Below are positions 8,883 through 18,447 of a DNA stretch of 64,000 bases, in pieces. A model generated the notes under the pieces. The model saw nothing but the letters and a program-made list of their open reading frames with translations. It searched no databases and was not told where the DNA came from. Each line of letters opens with the position of its first letter. Position 1 is the stretch's first letter. This stretch comes from Serratia proteamaculans (GTDB lineage: Bacteria; Pseudomonadota; Gammaproteobacteria; Enterobacterales; Enterobacteriaceae), in contig NZ_WBKI01000004.1 in NCBI RefSeq assembly GCF_008830365.1, positions 62,001 to 126,000 on the forward strand. The letters run 5' to 3'. The position numbers and the translations under genes are program-made.

Positions 8883-9440
8883 ATGGCCATGAGTGAAGAG
8901 AAACGCAAGATGATTGCCGGTGAGCTGTATGACGCCGGTGACGAGTTACTGCGCAGCGAGCGCAAACGAGCACGCCAGTTGGTACACCATTACAACCATT
9001 CTTCCCCGGACGAGGCTGACCTGCGTAAACAGGGGTTGGCCGAGCTGCTGGGCCGGTATCAGGGAGGAACCATCGAGCCGACTTTTCGCTGCGATTACGG
9101 TTACAACATTTTCCTGGGTAAAAACTTCTACGCCAATTTTGACTGCGTGATCCTCGACGTGTGTGAAGTGCATATCGGTGATAACTGCATGCTGGCACCG
9201 GGAGTGCATATCTATACCGCTACCCATCCGCTGGATGCGGAAACCCGCGTTGGCGGGGCGGAGTTCGGCAAACCGGTGCACATTGGCGACAACGTGTGGA
9301 TTGGCGGTCGGGCGGTGATTAACCCTGGCGTGACTCTGGGGGATAACGTGGTGGTGGCATCCGGGGCGGTGGTCACTAAAGATGTGCCGGCCAACTGCGT
9401 GGTCGGCGGCAACCCGGCACGGGTGATTAAACAACTGTAA
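8883..9440 (+). CDS. maa: Maltose O-acetyltransferase
   Basis: Maa acetylates maltose, glucose and related sugars from acetyl-CoA in the cytoplasm. The 185 residues (E. coli 183) begin with the Mac domain ([27 protein letters not shown]), continue with the [15 protein letters not shown] stretch and end in a left-handed beta-helix of hexapeptide repeats ([48 protein letters not shown]). The likely catalytic His is in [13 protein letters not shown] sits about nine bases before ATG 8883; ATG 8889 is also possible. Confidence 0.93.
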   Translation: MAMSEEKRKMIAGELYDAGDELLRSERKRARQLVHHYNHSSPDEADLRKQGLAELLGRYQGGTIEPTFRCDYGYNIFLGKNFYANFDCVILDVCEVHIGDNCMLAPGVHIYTATHPLDAETRVGGAEFGKPVHIGDNVWIGGRAVINPGVTLGDNVVVASGAVVTKDVPANCVVGGNPARVIKQL

Positions 9441-9476
9441 GCAAAAATCGGGCGCCACAATGAATGGCGCCCTTAG
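9441..9476. terminator. Shared terminator between maa and the alcohol dehydrogenase gene
   Basis: GGGCGCCA and TGGCGCCC (9450-9472) pair perfectly between two convergent genes. On the minus strand the stem is followed by CGATTTTTG, so it works best for the dehydrogenase transcript. Confidence 0.75.
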
Positions 9477-9478
9477 AG

Positions 9479-10531
9479 TTAAGCTCGCAGCGAGTTGATA
9501 TCCACCACGAAACGGTATTTTACGTCGCTTTTCAGCATCCGCTCGTAGGCCTGGTTGATCTGCTGCATCGGGATCAGTTCGATGTCTGAGGTAATACCGT
9601 GCTGACCACAGAAATCCAGCATCTCCTGGGTTTCTGCAATACCGCCGATCAGCGAACCGGCGATGCGGCGGCGCTTCATAATCAGGTTAAACACCTGCGG
9701 TGATGGATGGTCGTGTTCCGGCGCACCAACCAGCGTCAGGGTGCCGTCGCGATGCAGCAGGTTAAGGAACGGGTTCAGATCGTGCTGGGCGGCCACCGTG
9801 TTAAGAATAAAGTCGAAGCTGTTGGTGTGCTGCGCCATCTCTTCCGGGTTGCGGGAGATCACCACTTCGTGGGCTCCGAGGCGCTTGGCGTCCTCCACTT
9901 TGGACTGAGATGTAGTGAACAGCACCACATGCGCGCCCATCGCCCGGGCCAATTTGACGCCCATATGCCCCAGCCCACCGAGACCCACGATGCCGACCTT
10001 TTTACCGGGACCGGCCCCCCATTGGCGCAACGGGGAGTAAGTGGTAATACCGGCGCACAGCAGCGGAGCTACACCGGCCGGATCGAGATTTTCCGGCACC
10101 CGCAGTACAAAGTCCTGATCCACCACCATCGCGGTTGAATAGCCACCGTAGGTGATGGCGCCGGTTTGCCGATCCTGACCGTTATAGGTGCCGGTAAAGC
10201 CGTTTTCACAGTATTGCTCCAGCCCTTCCTCACAGCTCGGACAGCTACGGCAGGAATCCACCATGCAACCCACGCCGACCAAATCGCCGACCTGATAACG
10301 TGAAACATGGTTGCCGACGGCGCTCACGCGGCCAACAATTTCGTGGCCGGGCACCACCGGGAAAATCGTGTTGCTCCATTCGTTGCGGGCCTGGTGCAGA
10401 TCAGAATGGCAAACGCCACAGAACAGAACGTTGATTTGTACATCGTGGTCGCGCAGGACGCGCGGCGTGTAATCAAAAGGAACGAGCGCGGACTTGGCGT
10501 CGTGCGCGGCATAGGCGTGCGTAATGTTCAT
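9479..10531 (-). CDS. Zinc-dependent NAD(P)-alcohol dehydrogenase, YahK/cinnamyl-alcohol type
   Basis: A cytosolic medium-chain zinc alcohol dehydrogenase of 350 residues, close to E. coli YahK, an NADPH aldehyde reductase. The catalytic zinc site is seen in FCGVCHSDLHQ and PGHEIVGRV, the structural zinc cysteines in CRSCPSCEEGLEQYC, and the nucleotide fold in GIVGLGGLGHMGVKLA (about 175-190). MNITHAYAAH at 10531 is the chosen start because TGGAGTG lies three bases upstream; an open frame continues 55 codons further without a ribosome site or family similarity. The physiological substrate cannot be told from sequence. Confidence 0.85.
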   Translation of the reverse strand: MNITHAYAAHDAKSALVPFDYTPRVLRDHDVQINVLFCGVCHSDLHQARNEWSNTIFPVVPGHEIVGRVSAVGNHVSRYQVGDLVGVGCMVDSCRSCPSCEEGLEQYCENGFTGTYNGQDRQTGAITYGGYSTAMVVDQDFVLRVPENLDPAGVAPLLCAGITTYSPLRQWGAGPGKKVGIVGLGGLGHMGVKLARAMGAHVVLFTTSQSKVEDAKRLGAHEVVISRNPEEMAQHTNSFDFILNTVAAQHDLNPFLNLLHRDGTLTLVGAPEHDHPSPQVFNLIMKRRRIAGSLIGGIAETQEMLDFCGQHGITSDIELIPMQQINQAYERMLKSDVKYRFVVDINSLRA

Positions 10532-10718
10532 GGTCACTCCAGTCATCAGTGGGTAGGGCATGGCTTCCGGCAGCAGGATACCGGTGAGACGCGGCCTGAA
10601 TACAGCAGGTGGCCACAGAGGGAACATTGATGATAAAAGCTGCGAGCGGGGAGGGAAATGCCTGAAAATGTCTAAATCTTGCCTGTTTCTGTTCAATTTG
10701 AGCGAAACAGGAAATAGC

Positions 10719-10743
10719 GCGGGCCATCACAGGAACGGCCCGC
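10719..10743 (-). terminator. Possible terminator of uvrA
   Basis: GCGGGCC and GGCCCGC pair around an 11-base loop just downstream of the uvrA stop on the minus strand. The T tract after it is poor, so the call is tentative. Confidence 0.45.
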
Positions 10744-10753
10744 CGGGCAGGGA

Positions 10754-13585
10754 TTATTTCTTCTTCAGTAACGGCTTGAGGAAGCGTGCGGTATGCGAAG
10801 CTTCACAGTTAGCCACGGTTTCCGGCGTACCGGCAACCAGGATCTCGCCGCCGCCGCTGCCGCCTTCCGGCCCCAGGTCGACAATCCAGTCCGCGGTTTT
10901 AATCACGTCCAGGTTGTGCTCAATCACCACGATGGTATTGCCCTGATCGCGCAGTTGATGCAGCACCGCCAGCAGTTGCTGGATATCGGCGAAGTGCAGA
11001 CCGGTGGTCGGTTCATCCAGGATATACAGCGTTTGGCCGGTCCCGCGTTTTGACAGCTCACGAGCCAGTTTGACGCGCTGCGCCTCACCGCCGGACAGCG
11101 TGGTCGCCGACTGGCCGAGACGGATATACGATAGGCCAACTTCCATCAAGGTTTGCAGCTTGCGCGCCAACGCCGGGACTGCGTCGAAGAATTCACGTGC
11201 TTCCTCGATGGTCATCTCCAGCACTTCGTGAATGCTTTTGCCTTTGTACTTCACTTCCAGCGTTTCACGGTTATAGCGTTTGCCTTTGCACTGGTCGCAC
11301 GGCACGTAGATGTCTGGCAGGAAGTGCATTTCCACCTTGATCACACCGTCGCCCTGGCAGGCTTCGCAGCGGCCGCCCTTAACGTTAAAGCTGAAACGGC
11401 CCGGGTTGTAGCCGCGGCTACGCGACTCGGGTACGCCGGCAAACAGCTCACGCACCGGAGTGAAGATACCGGTGTAGGTCGCCGGGTTAGATCGAGGAGT
11501 ACGACCGATTGGGCTTTGATCGATGTCGATCACCTTGTCGAAATGCTCCAGGCCGGTCACTTCGCGGAACGGGGCCGGTTCGGCAAGGGTGGCACCGTTG
11601 AGCTGGCGCTGGGCGATCGGGAACAGCGTGTCGTTGATCAGCGTTGACTTGCCCGAGCCGGAAACCCCGGTAATGCAGGTAAACAGCCCCACCGGCAGCG
11701 TCAGCGTCACGTCTTTCAGGTTGTTGCCACGCGCACCGCTCAGTTTCAGCACCTTGGTCGGATCGGCCGGCACACGCTGCTCAGGAATGGCAATTTCGCG
11801 TTTGCCGCTGAGGAACTGGCCGGTCAGTGATTCCGGCTGCGCCATGATGTCTTCGACGGTGCCTTCTGCCACCACCTGGCCGCCGTGTACACCGGCACCG
11901 GGGCCGATGTCGATCACGTGATCGGCGGCGCGGATGGCATCTTCGTCATGCTCTACCACGATCACCGTGTTGCCGAGGTTGCGCAGATGGATCAGCGTTT
12001 CCAGCAGGCGTTCGTTGTCGCGCTGATGCAGGCCGATTGACGGTTCATCCAGGACGTACATCACGCCCACCAGGCCGGCACCAATCTGGCTAGCCAGACG
12101 GATGCGCTGCGCCTCACCGCCGGACAGGGTTTCCGCCGAGCGTGACAGTGATAGGTAGTTCAGGCCGACGTTCACCAGGAACTTCAGGCGATCGCCAATT
12201 TCCTTCAACACTTTCTCGGCAATCTGGGCGCGTTGACCACTGAGCTTCATGTTCTGGAAGAAGGTCATGGCGTGGCCGATGCTCAGATCGGAGATTTCCG
12301 GCAGCGTGGTGTCTTCAACGAACACGTTACGTGCTTCTTCACGCAGGCGGGTGCCGTGGCACGAGGCGCAAGGGCGGTTGCTGATAAACTTCGCCAGCTC
12401 TTCACGCACTGCGCTCGATTCGGTCTCTTTATAGCGGCGCTCCATGTTGTGCAGCACGCCTTCGAACGGATGGCGGCGCACGGTGGTGTCACCGCGATCG
12501 TTGATGTATTTGAATTCGATGGTCTCTTTGCCGGAGCCGCTCAGTACCGCTTTCTGCACGTTGGCATCCAGGCTGTTGAACGGCGCTTCGACGTCGAACG
12601 CGTAATGCTCTGCCAGTGAACGCAGCATCTGGAAGTAATAGAAGTTACGGCGATCCCAGCCGCGGATCGCACCGCCGGCCAGCGAAAGCTCGGGGTTCTG
12701 TACCACACGCTCCGGATCGAAGAACTGCTGTACCCCCAGGCCGTCACAGGTCGGACAGGCACCGGCCGGGTTGTTGAACGAGAATAGCCGTGGCTCCAGT
12801 TCGCGCATGCTGTAGCCGCAGATGGGGCAGGCGAAGTTGGCGGAGAACAGCAGCTCATCGGCTTTTGTATCGTCCATATCAGCCACTACCGCAGTGCCGC
12901 CGGACAGTTCCAGCGCAGTCTCAAAGGACTCCGCCAGGCGCTGTGACAGATCGTCACGGACCTTGAAGCGATCGACCACCACTTCGATGGTGTGCTTCTT
13001 CTGCAATTCCAGCTTTGGCGGATCGGAAAGATCGCAGACTTCGCCGTCGATACGCGCACGGATGTAGCCCTGGGTCGCCAGGTTTTCCAGCGTTTTGGTG
13101 TGCTCACCCTTGCGGTCTTTCACCACCGGGGCCAGCAACATCAGACGTTTGCCTTCCGGCTGGTTGAGCACGTTGTCCACCATCTGGCTGACGGTTTGCG
13201 CGGCCAGCGGCACATGGTGCTCCGGGCAGCGTGGCTCACCGACGCGGGCAAATAGCAGGCGCAGATAATCGTGGATCTCGGTGATGGTACCGACCGTGGA
13301 TCGCGGGTTATGTGAGGTCGACTTCTGTTCAATGGAGATTGCCGGTGACAGACCTTCAATGTGGTCGACGTCCGGCTTTTCCATCAGCGAAAGGAACTGG
13401 CGTGCATAGGCGGAGAGCGACTCGACGTAGCGACGCTGCCCTTCGGCATACAGAGTATCAAAGGCCAGCGAGGACTTGCCTGAACCGGACAAACCGGTGA
13501 CGACGATCAGCTTGTCACGCGGGATAATCAGGTTGATGTTTTTGAGATTATGGGTCCGAGCACCACGAACTTCGATATTGTCCAT
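10754..13585 (-). CDS. uvrA: Excinuclease ABC subunit UvrA
   Basis: UvrA is the damage-recognition ATPase of nucleotide excision repair, forming UvrA2B complexes on DNA. The 943 residues (E. coli 940) contain two ABC ATPase modules: Walker [15 protein letters not shown] (about 31-44) and [14 protein letters not shown] (about 640-653), two [10 protein letters not shown] signature motifs, and zinc modules [19 protein letters not shown] and [27 protein letters not shown]. It diverges from ssb, and a LexA box lies in the shared promoter region, so SOS induction is expected. Confidence 0.98.
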   Translation of the reverse strand: MDNIEVRGARTHNLKNINLIIPRDKLIVVTGLSGSGKSSLAFDTLYAEGQRRYVESLSAYARQFLSLMEKPDVDHIEGLSPAISIEQKSTSHNPRSTVGTITEIHDYLRLLFARVGEPRCPEHHVPLAAQTVSQMVDNVLNQPEGKRLMLLAPVVKDRKGEHTKTLENLATQGYIRARIDGEVCDLSDPPKLELQKKHTIEVVVDRFKVRDDLSQRLAESFETALELSGGTAVVADMDDTKADELLFSANFACPICGYSMRELEPRLFSFNNPAGACPTCDGLGVQQFFDPERVVQNPELSLAGGAIRGWDRRNFYYFQMLRSLAEHYAFDVEAPFNSLDANVQKAVLSGSGKETIEFKYINDRGDTTVRRHPFEGVLHNMERRYKETESSAVREELAKFISNRPCASCHGTRLREEARNVFVEDTTLPEISDLSIGHAMTFFQNMKLSGQRAQIAEKVLKEIGDRLKFLVNVGLNYLSLSRSAETLSGGEAQRIRLASQIGAGLVGVMYVLDEPSIGLHQRDNERLLETLIHLRNLGNTVIVVEHDEDAIRAADHVIDIGPGAGVHGGQVVAEGTVEDIMAQPESLTGQFLSGKREIAIPEQRVPADPTKVLKLSGARGNNLKDVTLTLPVGLFTCITGVSGSGKSTLINDTLFPIAQRQLNGATLAEPAPFREVTGLEHFDKVIDIDQSPIGRTPRSNPATYTGIFTPVRELFAGVPESRSRGYNPGRFSFNVKGGRCEACQGDGVIKVEMHFLPDIYVPCDQCKGKRYNRETLEVKYKGKSIHEVLEMTIEEAREFFDAVPALARKLQTLMEVGLSYIRLGQSATTLSGGEAQRVKLARELSKRGTGQTLYILDEPTTGLHFADIQQLLAVLHQLRDQGNTIVVIEHNLDVIKTADWIVDLGPEGGSGGGEILVAGTPETVANCEASHTARFLKPLLKKK

Positions 13586-13705
13586 TTACACTTCCCGTCT
13601 TGATGATACACCGCGCCTGTCTGGGTGATTTACGGGCGATTTTGTGATCAAACGCGCAAAAAACCGGCACAGCCAGTACGAAACGCATAATTATGACACA
13701 AAAAA

Positions 13706-13725
13706 ACCTGAATGAATATCCAGTA
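13706..13725. promoter_or_regulatory. LexA (SOS) box between uvrA and ssb
   Basis: Read on the minus strand the site is TACTG, ten bases, then CAGGT, i.e. CTG-N10-CAG. It differs from the E. coli uvrA/ssb SOS box, as I recall it, at one position (G for T after TACTG). It lies 120 bases before uvrA and 138 before ssb, where it can control uvrA and possibly one ssb promoter. Confidence 0.88.
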
Positions 13726-13862
13726 CACGAATGCAATCAGGTCGATAGAAAGGACAATTCTGGAATACAATACGCAGTTATCAACACGGGTGTCGTTTCG
13801 GGCTGAGCGTGTTAAACTTACTCGTTTATACTGTGTAAAAATCAATCATCAGGAGAGTTCTC

Positions 13863-14408
13863 ATGGCCAGCAGAGGCGTAAACAAAGTAATTCTGGTCGG
13901 GAATCTGGGCCAAGACCCAGAAGTCCGTTACATGCCGAATGGCGGCGCAGTGGCCAACATTACCCTGGCAACCTCCGAAAGCTGGCGTGACAAGGCGACT
14001 GGCGAGCAGAAAGAAAAGACCGAGTGGCACCGCGTGGTGCTGTTCGGCAAGCTGGCTGAAGTTGCGGGCGAATATCTGCGTAAAGGTTCCCAGGTGTATA
14101 TCGAGGGCGCTCTGCAGACCCGTAAATGGACCGATCAGGCTGGCGTAGAAAAATACACCACTGAGATCGTTGTGAACGTTGGCGGCACCATGCAGATGCT
14201 GGGCGGCCGTCAAGGCGGCGGTGCACCTGCAGGCGGCGGCCAGGCTTCCGGTGGTCAGGGTGGCCAGGGCGGTTGGGGTCAACCTCAGCAGCCACAGGGC
14301 GGCAACCAGTTCAGCGGTGGCCAGCAGGCTCGCCCAGCGCAGAACAACGCGCCGGCAGCCAGCAGCAACGAACCACCAATGGACTTCGACGACGATATTC
14401 CTTTCTGA
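13863..14408 (+). CDS. ssb: Single-stranded DNA-binding protein
   Basis: SSB is the tetrameric ssDNA-binding protein of replication and repair. The 181 residues show the OB fold ([19 protein letters not shown] to about residue 112, with key aromatic residues in [29 protein letters not shown]), a long glycine/glutamine-rich disordered linker (about 113-165), and the acidic C-terminal peptide MDFDDDIPF that recruits partner proteins. CAGGAGAG precedes the ATG. A strong terminator follows. Confidence 0.98.
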   Translation: MASRGVNKVILVGNLGQDPEVRYMPNGGAVANITLATSESWRDKATGEQKEKTEWHRVVLFGKLAEVAGEYLRKGSQVYIEGALQTRKWTDQAGVEKYTTEIVVNVGGTMQMLGGRQGGGAPAGGGQASGGQGGQGGWGQPQQPQGGNQFSGGQQARPAQNNAPAASSNEPPMDFDDDIPF

Positions 14409-14431
14409 TATCAGGTTGTCTGAAGCCGATG

Positions 14432-14456
14432 AAAAAGCCCCGAGAGGGGCTTTTTT
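14432..14456. terminator. Bidirectional terminator between ssb and the lytic transglycosylase gene
   Basis: The stem core GCCCCGAGAGGGGC is flanked by A and T runs, so it works on both strands for two convergent genes. The same core is repeated at 16082-16106. Confidence 0.92.
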
Positions 14457-14487
14457 GTGTTTAAGGGATAGCGCTTTCACGCCAGAG

Positions 14488-16038
14488 TCACGGCTCGACG
14501 GGGGAGCCTTTGGCCTTTTCTGGTACTGGCGTACTCCTGGTTTTATCCATTGCCAGCTGTTTGCGGCCCTGTTCGTCCATGATGAGGCGATAAGCGATGT
14601 AGTACTTATAGATGTTACTGACATAGGTCACTGTCTCGGCCCCGATCCGCTCGGCGGCCAGGTATTCCACGTTGCCAAACCAGACATTGGGGTTAAAACC
14701 GCGCTTCTCACTTTCGGTTCGCAGACGGGCGATACGGGCCGGTCCGGCGTTGTAGGAGGCAAATGAGAACAGCACTTTGTCGAGGGGGGTCATCGGTTCG
14801 TCAGCGTAGTAGCGATCAATCATCCAGCGCATGTATTTCACCCCGGCATTGATATTGGGATCCAGCTTGCGGATGTCACCGACTTTCAGTTCCTTACCTG
14901 TGCTCGGCATCACTTGCATCACCCCGATGGCTCCTACCCGGCTACGGACCGACTGGTTGAGGCGCGACTCCTGATAACCCTGAGCCACCATCAGCAACCA
15001 GTCCACATCATATTGATCGCCGTATTTTCTGAACACGTCTACCAGCGCCAGCATCTTGCTGCGTTCTCTCTCTGCCGCCGCATTTTTGACATATTTGGCG
15101 CTCTTCAGGTAGCGCAACAGGAGGGTGTTGCCCAATTTGCTGCCCTGGCGGTTGTCCTTGACGAAGTCATTAAGCAGGGCGAGCAACTGCGGACTCTCCT
15201 TGCGAACGGCCCAGGCGATGTTGGCATCGTCACGCAGCACCACATTTTCGTGCACCTGAATTTTGGGGAAAACCTGTTTCCAGAACAGGGCCTTGTGGCG
15301 ATCGACCACGATAAGCGGGATCAGACCGGCGTTCAGCATCTCGATCAGGTCTTCATCTTCGAGCGATTCAGGAGCTGCTTCCAGGGTCATGAGCGGAAGT
15401 GACTCTTTGGCAAAGCGCGCGTTAAGGGCCAGCAGGCTTTCGTGATAGCTCGATGAAAAACGCACAAAAACCGTCTTGCCGGAGAGTTGCTCCAGGTTTT
15501 CTACCTTCGGCGACGCGGGGCCAGAGAGCAACAGTTCCTGAACTTTAGGGTAAAGAGGCGTGGTGAAGGCCACTAGTTCCTGACGTGCGGGAGTGACCGT
15601 GAGGTTGGCAGCAATGATGTCACCTCTGCCTTCGTTGAGTGCCGTGAGTAGCTGATCGCGCGCTACCGGCACAAAGATGATGCGCACCTTCAGATGGCGT
15701 TGTTTGAGCTTTTTATCCTTCGCCAACTTGAGATTGAGGTTGCGATCGAACTCGATAAATATGTCATGGGTGAGGCCACGCTGAGTGCCCTTGACGGTGA
15801 AGAAAAAGGTTTTGCTGTAGGTGGTCAACACCCGGATCACCCGTCGGTCGAGCATGCCGGGAAAATCTCCTTTCCAGGGCTGCATGATGTCGACCATTTT
15901 GACTTCCAGTGCCTCTCGCTCCTCCTGCGCCGGCGGCTTTTCCTTCACCGGAGCTGCATGCACCGAACTGACGAACAGCATGGCCGTGATACATGCCAGG
16001 CAGGCGACTAGCAATCGTTGAGAAGAGAAGGCATTCAT
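14488..16038 (-). CDS. MltF-like lytic murein transglycosylase (solute-binding plus SLT domains)
   Basis: A 516-residue exported protein with a signal peptide (about 1-29, ending VHAA), an SBP family-3 domain (about 65-310) and a C-terminal soluble-lytic-transglycosylase (SLT) domain (about 330-470). The SLT catalytic Glu357 lies in VAQGYQESRLNQ, followed by GAIGVMQVMPSTG, DPNINAGVKYMRWM and SFASYNAGPARI. This is the domain order of MltF, which cleaves the MurNAc-GlcNAc bond of peptidoglycan, but the sequence differs much from E. coli MltF and the context is different, so it is a paralogue. No lipobox Cys is seen. ATG 16038 is preferred to an upstream GTG (16047), since GGAG sits eight bases before it. 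Confidence 0.8.
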   Translation of the reverse strand: MNAFSSQRLLVACLACITAMLFVSSVHAAPVKEKPPAQEEREALEVKMVDIMQPWKGDFPGMLDRRVIRVLTTYSKTFFFTVKGTQRGLTHDIFIEFDRNLNLKLAKDKKLKQRHLKVRIIFVPVARDQLLTALNEGRGDIIAANLTVTPARQELVAFTTPLYPKVQELLLSGPASPKVENLEQLSGKTVFVRFSSSYHESLLALNARFAKESLPLMTLEAAPESLEDEDLIEMLNAGLIPLIVVDRHKALFWKQVFPKIQVHENVVLRDDANIAWAVRKESPQLLALLNDFVKDNRQGSKLGNTLLLRYLKSAKYVKNAAAERERSKMLALVDVFRKYGDQYDVDWLLMVAQGYQESRLNQSVRSRVGAIGVMQVMPSTGKELKVGDIRKLDPNINAGVKYMRWMIDRYYADEPMTPLDKVLFSFASYNAGPARIARLRTESEKRGFNPNVWFGNVEYLAAERIGAETVTYVSNIYKYYIAYRLIMDEQGRKQLAMDKTRSTPVPEKAKGSPVEP

Positions 16039-16081
16039 GGAAGACACTCCGAATGGTGCGTCTTTTCATTGTAGTCAAACT

Positions 16082-16106
16082 AAAAAAGCCCCGAGAGGGG
16101 CTTTTT
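16082..16106. terminator. Terminator after the SDR gene
   Basis: The stem core GCCCCGAGAGGGGC with flanking A and T runs lies 16 bases after the SDR stop on the minus strand. It is identical to the core at 14432-14456 on the other side of the transglycosylase gene. Confidence 0.9.
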
Positions 16107-16121
16107 AATTATCTGGGGATA

Positions 16122-16871
16122 TTAAGCCGAGAAGCCGCCGTCAATGCTCAGGCTGGCGCCGGTGATATAACCTGCCTCGGGGCCAACCAGGTAGGCGACG
16201 AAGCTGGCAATCTCTTCATCCTTGCCGTAACGGCTGATCGCCATCATCGCTTTCAACTGCTCGGCAAAATCGCTGTTGGCCGGGTTCATATCGGTATCTA
16301 CCGGGCCGGGCTGCACGTTATTGACGGTAATGCCGCGCGGGCCGAGATCGCGAGCCATACCCTTGGTCAGACCGACCAGCGCAGATTTGCTCATTGCATA
16401 CACCGCGCCGCCGGCAAATGGCATACGTTCGGCGTTGGTGCTGCCAATATTGATGATGCGGCCACCGTCATTCATATGGCGCGCCGCTTCCTGGCTGGCG
16501 ACGAACACGCTGCGTACGTTAACCGCCAGCGTACGGTCCAAATCTTCCAGCGGCAGTTCTTCGGTGCTGCCCATGGCCAGCACACCGGCGTTGTTCACCA
16601 AAATATCCAGATTGCCCAGACTGTTTACTGCCTGGCGTACCGCCTGCTGCAGAGCCGCGGCATCGGCACTGTCTGCCTTGATGGCCAAAGCCTTGCCGCC
16701 GGCAGAAGTGATTTCGCTGACCAATGCGTCGGCTTTATCGGCAGAGGCGACATAGGTAAATGCCACGGCGGCACCTTCGCGCGCCAGGCGTTTGGCGATG
16801 GCGGCACCGATACCGCGTGAACCGCCCTGAATGAATGCGACTTTGCCTTGCAGAGAGAGAGTTGCGGACAT
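16122..16871 (-). CDS. SDR-family NAD(P)-dependent oxidoreductase
   Basis: This 249-residue short-chain dehydrogenase resembles 3-oxoacyl-ACP reductase-like and BdcA-like enzymes. The cofactor loop reads QGGSRGIG rather than the usual TGGSRGIG; the NNAG motif is present (DILVNNAGVL), as are the catalytic Ser in IGSTNAE and the YxxxK motif (VYAMSKSAL), and the C-terminal GASLSIDGG. CTGGAG eight bases before ATG 16871 fixes the start. The gene diverges from a LysR regulator, a common pairing in which the regulator controls the oxidoreductase. The substrate is unknown. Confidence 0.87.
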   Translation of the reverse strand: MSATLSLQGKVAFIQGGSRGIGAAIAKRLAREGAAVAFTYVASADKADALVSEITSAGGKALAIKADSADAAALQQAVRQAVNSLGNLDILVNNAGVLAMGSTEELPLEDLDRTLAVNVRSVFVASQEAARHMNDGGRIINIGSTNAERMPFAGGAVYAMSKSALVGLTKGMARDLGPRGITVNNVQPGPVDTDMNPANSDFAEQLKAMMAISRYGKDEEIASFVAYLVGPEAGYITGASLSIDGGFSA

Positions 16872-17000
16872 GATGTTTCTCCAGAGTGGGATTAGGTTAA
16901 TAAAGCTACCGGTCCAGTATCGGAGAAACGCGAATTGGGAACTAGCCACAAAGAGCTATAATCAGCTTAAACCAATGGTTTGAAATCGACGGAATAAATT

Positions 17001-17918
17001 ATGCTCGGGCATCTGGAGTGCTTTGTCAGTAGCGCAGAGAGTGGCAGTTTTTCTGCCGCCGGTCGCAAGCTGGGGATCAGTTCTGCGGCGGTGGGGAAGA
17101 ACGTTACCAAACTGGAGTCGTTGGTGGGGGTGCGGCTATTCCAGCGCAATACGCGCAAATTGACCCTGACCGAAGAGGGCGAACGTTTTTTGCAGGAGGT
17201 CAGCGGGGGATTGCTGTCGATCCAGTGCGCCTTGAAAGGCCTGAGCAGTAGCGGTGGGGTCGCGGCGGGCACACTGAAGGTCAGTATGGGCACAGCTTTC
17301 GGCCTGCATTTTGTCTTGCCGATGCTGCCGGACTTCCTTGCCCATTATCCGGCGATTGTTCCAGACTGGCATTTTGATAATCGTCAGGTTGATCTGATTG
17401 GCGAGCATTTTGACGCGGCAATGGGCGGCGGTATCGAGCTGGCTCAGGGGATGATCGCCCGCGAACTGGCACCGGCACACGGTGTGCTGGTGGCTTCGAC
17501 GGCGTATCTGCAACAACATCCGCCGCTTCAGCAGCCGGAACAGTTGGCGAGTCATGCGGGTATTTTTATTCGCTCACCGCAAACCGGGCGCATCCGTAAT
17601 CTGCCGCTGCGCAATGCGGATAACGAGCAGCACGCGCCGACCATGACGATAAAAATGACGGTCAATGAGCCGGAAGCGGCGGCACGGGCTGCCGAAATGG
17701 GGCTGGGCATTGGGCTGATCAGCATGCCGAACGCTCTGCCTTATCTGGAGAGTGGCCGCCTGGTGCGAGTCTTGCCTGGCTGGTATGTCGATCGCGGTAG
17801 CGTGCGCCTGTACTTCCCCACCACCAAATTCCTGCCGACCAAAACCCGGGTATTTGTCGATTACATCACCGAACAATTCCGTCTGCAAAAGCTGGCGACA
17901 CGCTTTGACGCGCGTTAG
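17001..17918 (+). CDS. LysR-family transcriptional regulator
   Basis: The 305 residues have the LysR N-terminal winged helix-turn-helix (about 1-60: LECFVSSAESGSFSAAGRKLGISSAAVGKNVTKLE) and a C-terminal periplasmic-binding-like effector domain (about 88-295). It is divergent from the SDR gene with 129 bases between them, so it probably regulates that gene and itself. Its sequence is of the group that controls oxidoreductases of unknown substrate (CrgA/DmlR-like). The effector is unknown. Confidence 0.88.
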   Translation: MLGHLECFVSSAESGSFSAAGRKLGISSAAVGKNVTKLESLVGVRLFQRNTRKLTLTEEGERFLQEVSGGLLSIQCALKGLSSSGGVAAGTLKVSMGTAFGLHFVLPMLPDFLAHYPAIVPDWHFDNRQVDLIGEHFDAAMGGGIELAQGMIARELAPAHGVLVASTAYLQQHPPLQQPEQLASHAGIFIRSPQTGRIRNLPLRNADNEQHAPTMTIKMTVNEPEAAARAAEMGLGIGLISMPNALPYLESGRLVRVLPGWYVDRGSVRLYFPTTKFLPTKTRVFVDYITEQFRLQKLATRFDAR

Positions 17919-17925
17919 AAACGAG

Positions 17926-17952
17926 AAAAGCCCCTTTCGGGGCTTCATTCTT
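17926..17952 (+). terminator. Terminator of the LysR gene
   Basis: AAAAGCCCC, TTTC, GGGGCTT forms a compact stem-loop eight bases after the stop. The T tract is short, but the A run allows it to serve the convergent small gene as well. Confidence 0.75.
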
Positions 17953-17974
17953 CCGTCAGTTGACTGTCTGACGA

Positions 17975-18235
17975 TCAGTTGAAGATTTCTGCGGTGCCGT
18001 ACAGTTTGTTCTGGCCACCGGCGGAGATGATGCGGTAAGAGTTGGCGCCTGATGCTGCGGCTTTGTTGGCCAGTTCAGTTTCCAGCGTGCTCAGGTTAGA
18101 AGCGCCGCTAACGGACACCACACCGATTTTCTGGGCATTAGCCGCAGGCTGGTTAGTCGGCTGATCGGCAGCAACGCTGGCGAAAGAGGCGGTAGTCAGT
18201 AGCAGAGCAGTAGCAAAAATTTTGATGTTTTTCAT
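17975..18235 (-). CDS. YdgH/BhsA/McbA-like periplasmic protein (DUF1471)
   Basis: An 86-residue exported protein: signal peptide 1-23 (MKNIKIFATALLLTTASFASVAA) and one DUF1471 domain (KIGVVSVSGASNLSTLETELANKAAASGANSYRIIS...LYGTAEIFN). Members such as BhsA, McbA and YhcN are small stress-induced periplasmic or outer-membrane-associated proteins in enterobacteria; the precise function of this one cannot be told. A GAGG-type ribosome site lies before the ATG. It is a single-gene unit flanked by a terminator. Confidence 0.88.
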   Translation of the reverse strand: MKNIKIFATALLLTTASFASVAADQPTNQPAANAQKIGVVSVSGASNLSTLETELANKAAASGANSYRIISAGGQNKLYGTAEIFN

Positions 18236-18447
18236 GATTCAATCCTCAGGGTATTTTTTAGGTGAGAGGCTGTTCCCTCTCGATGTGATAGATAATAGGC
18301 TGAAGCGATTGAATAGAAAATCGGAGAGTTTTGATAATCTCAATCAAATAAATTGACTTATTTTTTGAGCGCAGTTATTCCCGCTGGCGTGCGGCAAAAT
18401 TCGCCACTACCCTTTAGGGCAGCAATATCCTTAAAGGAGCAAGTGGC

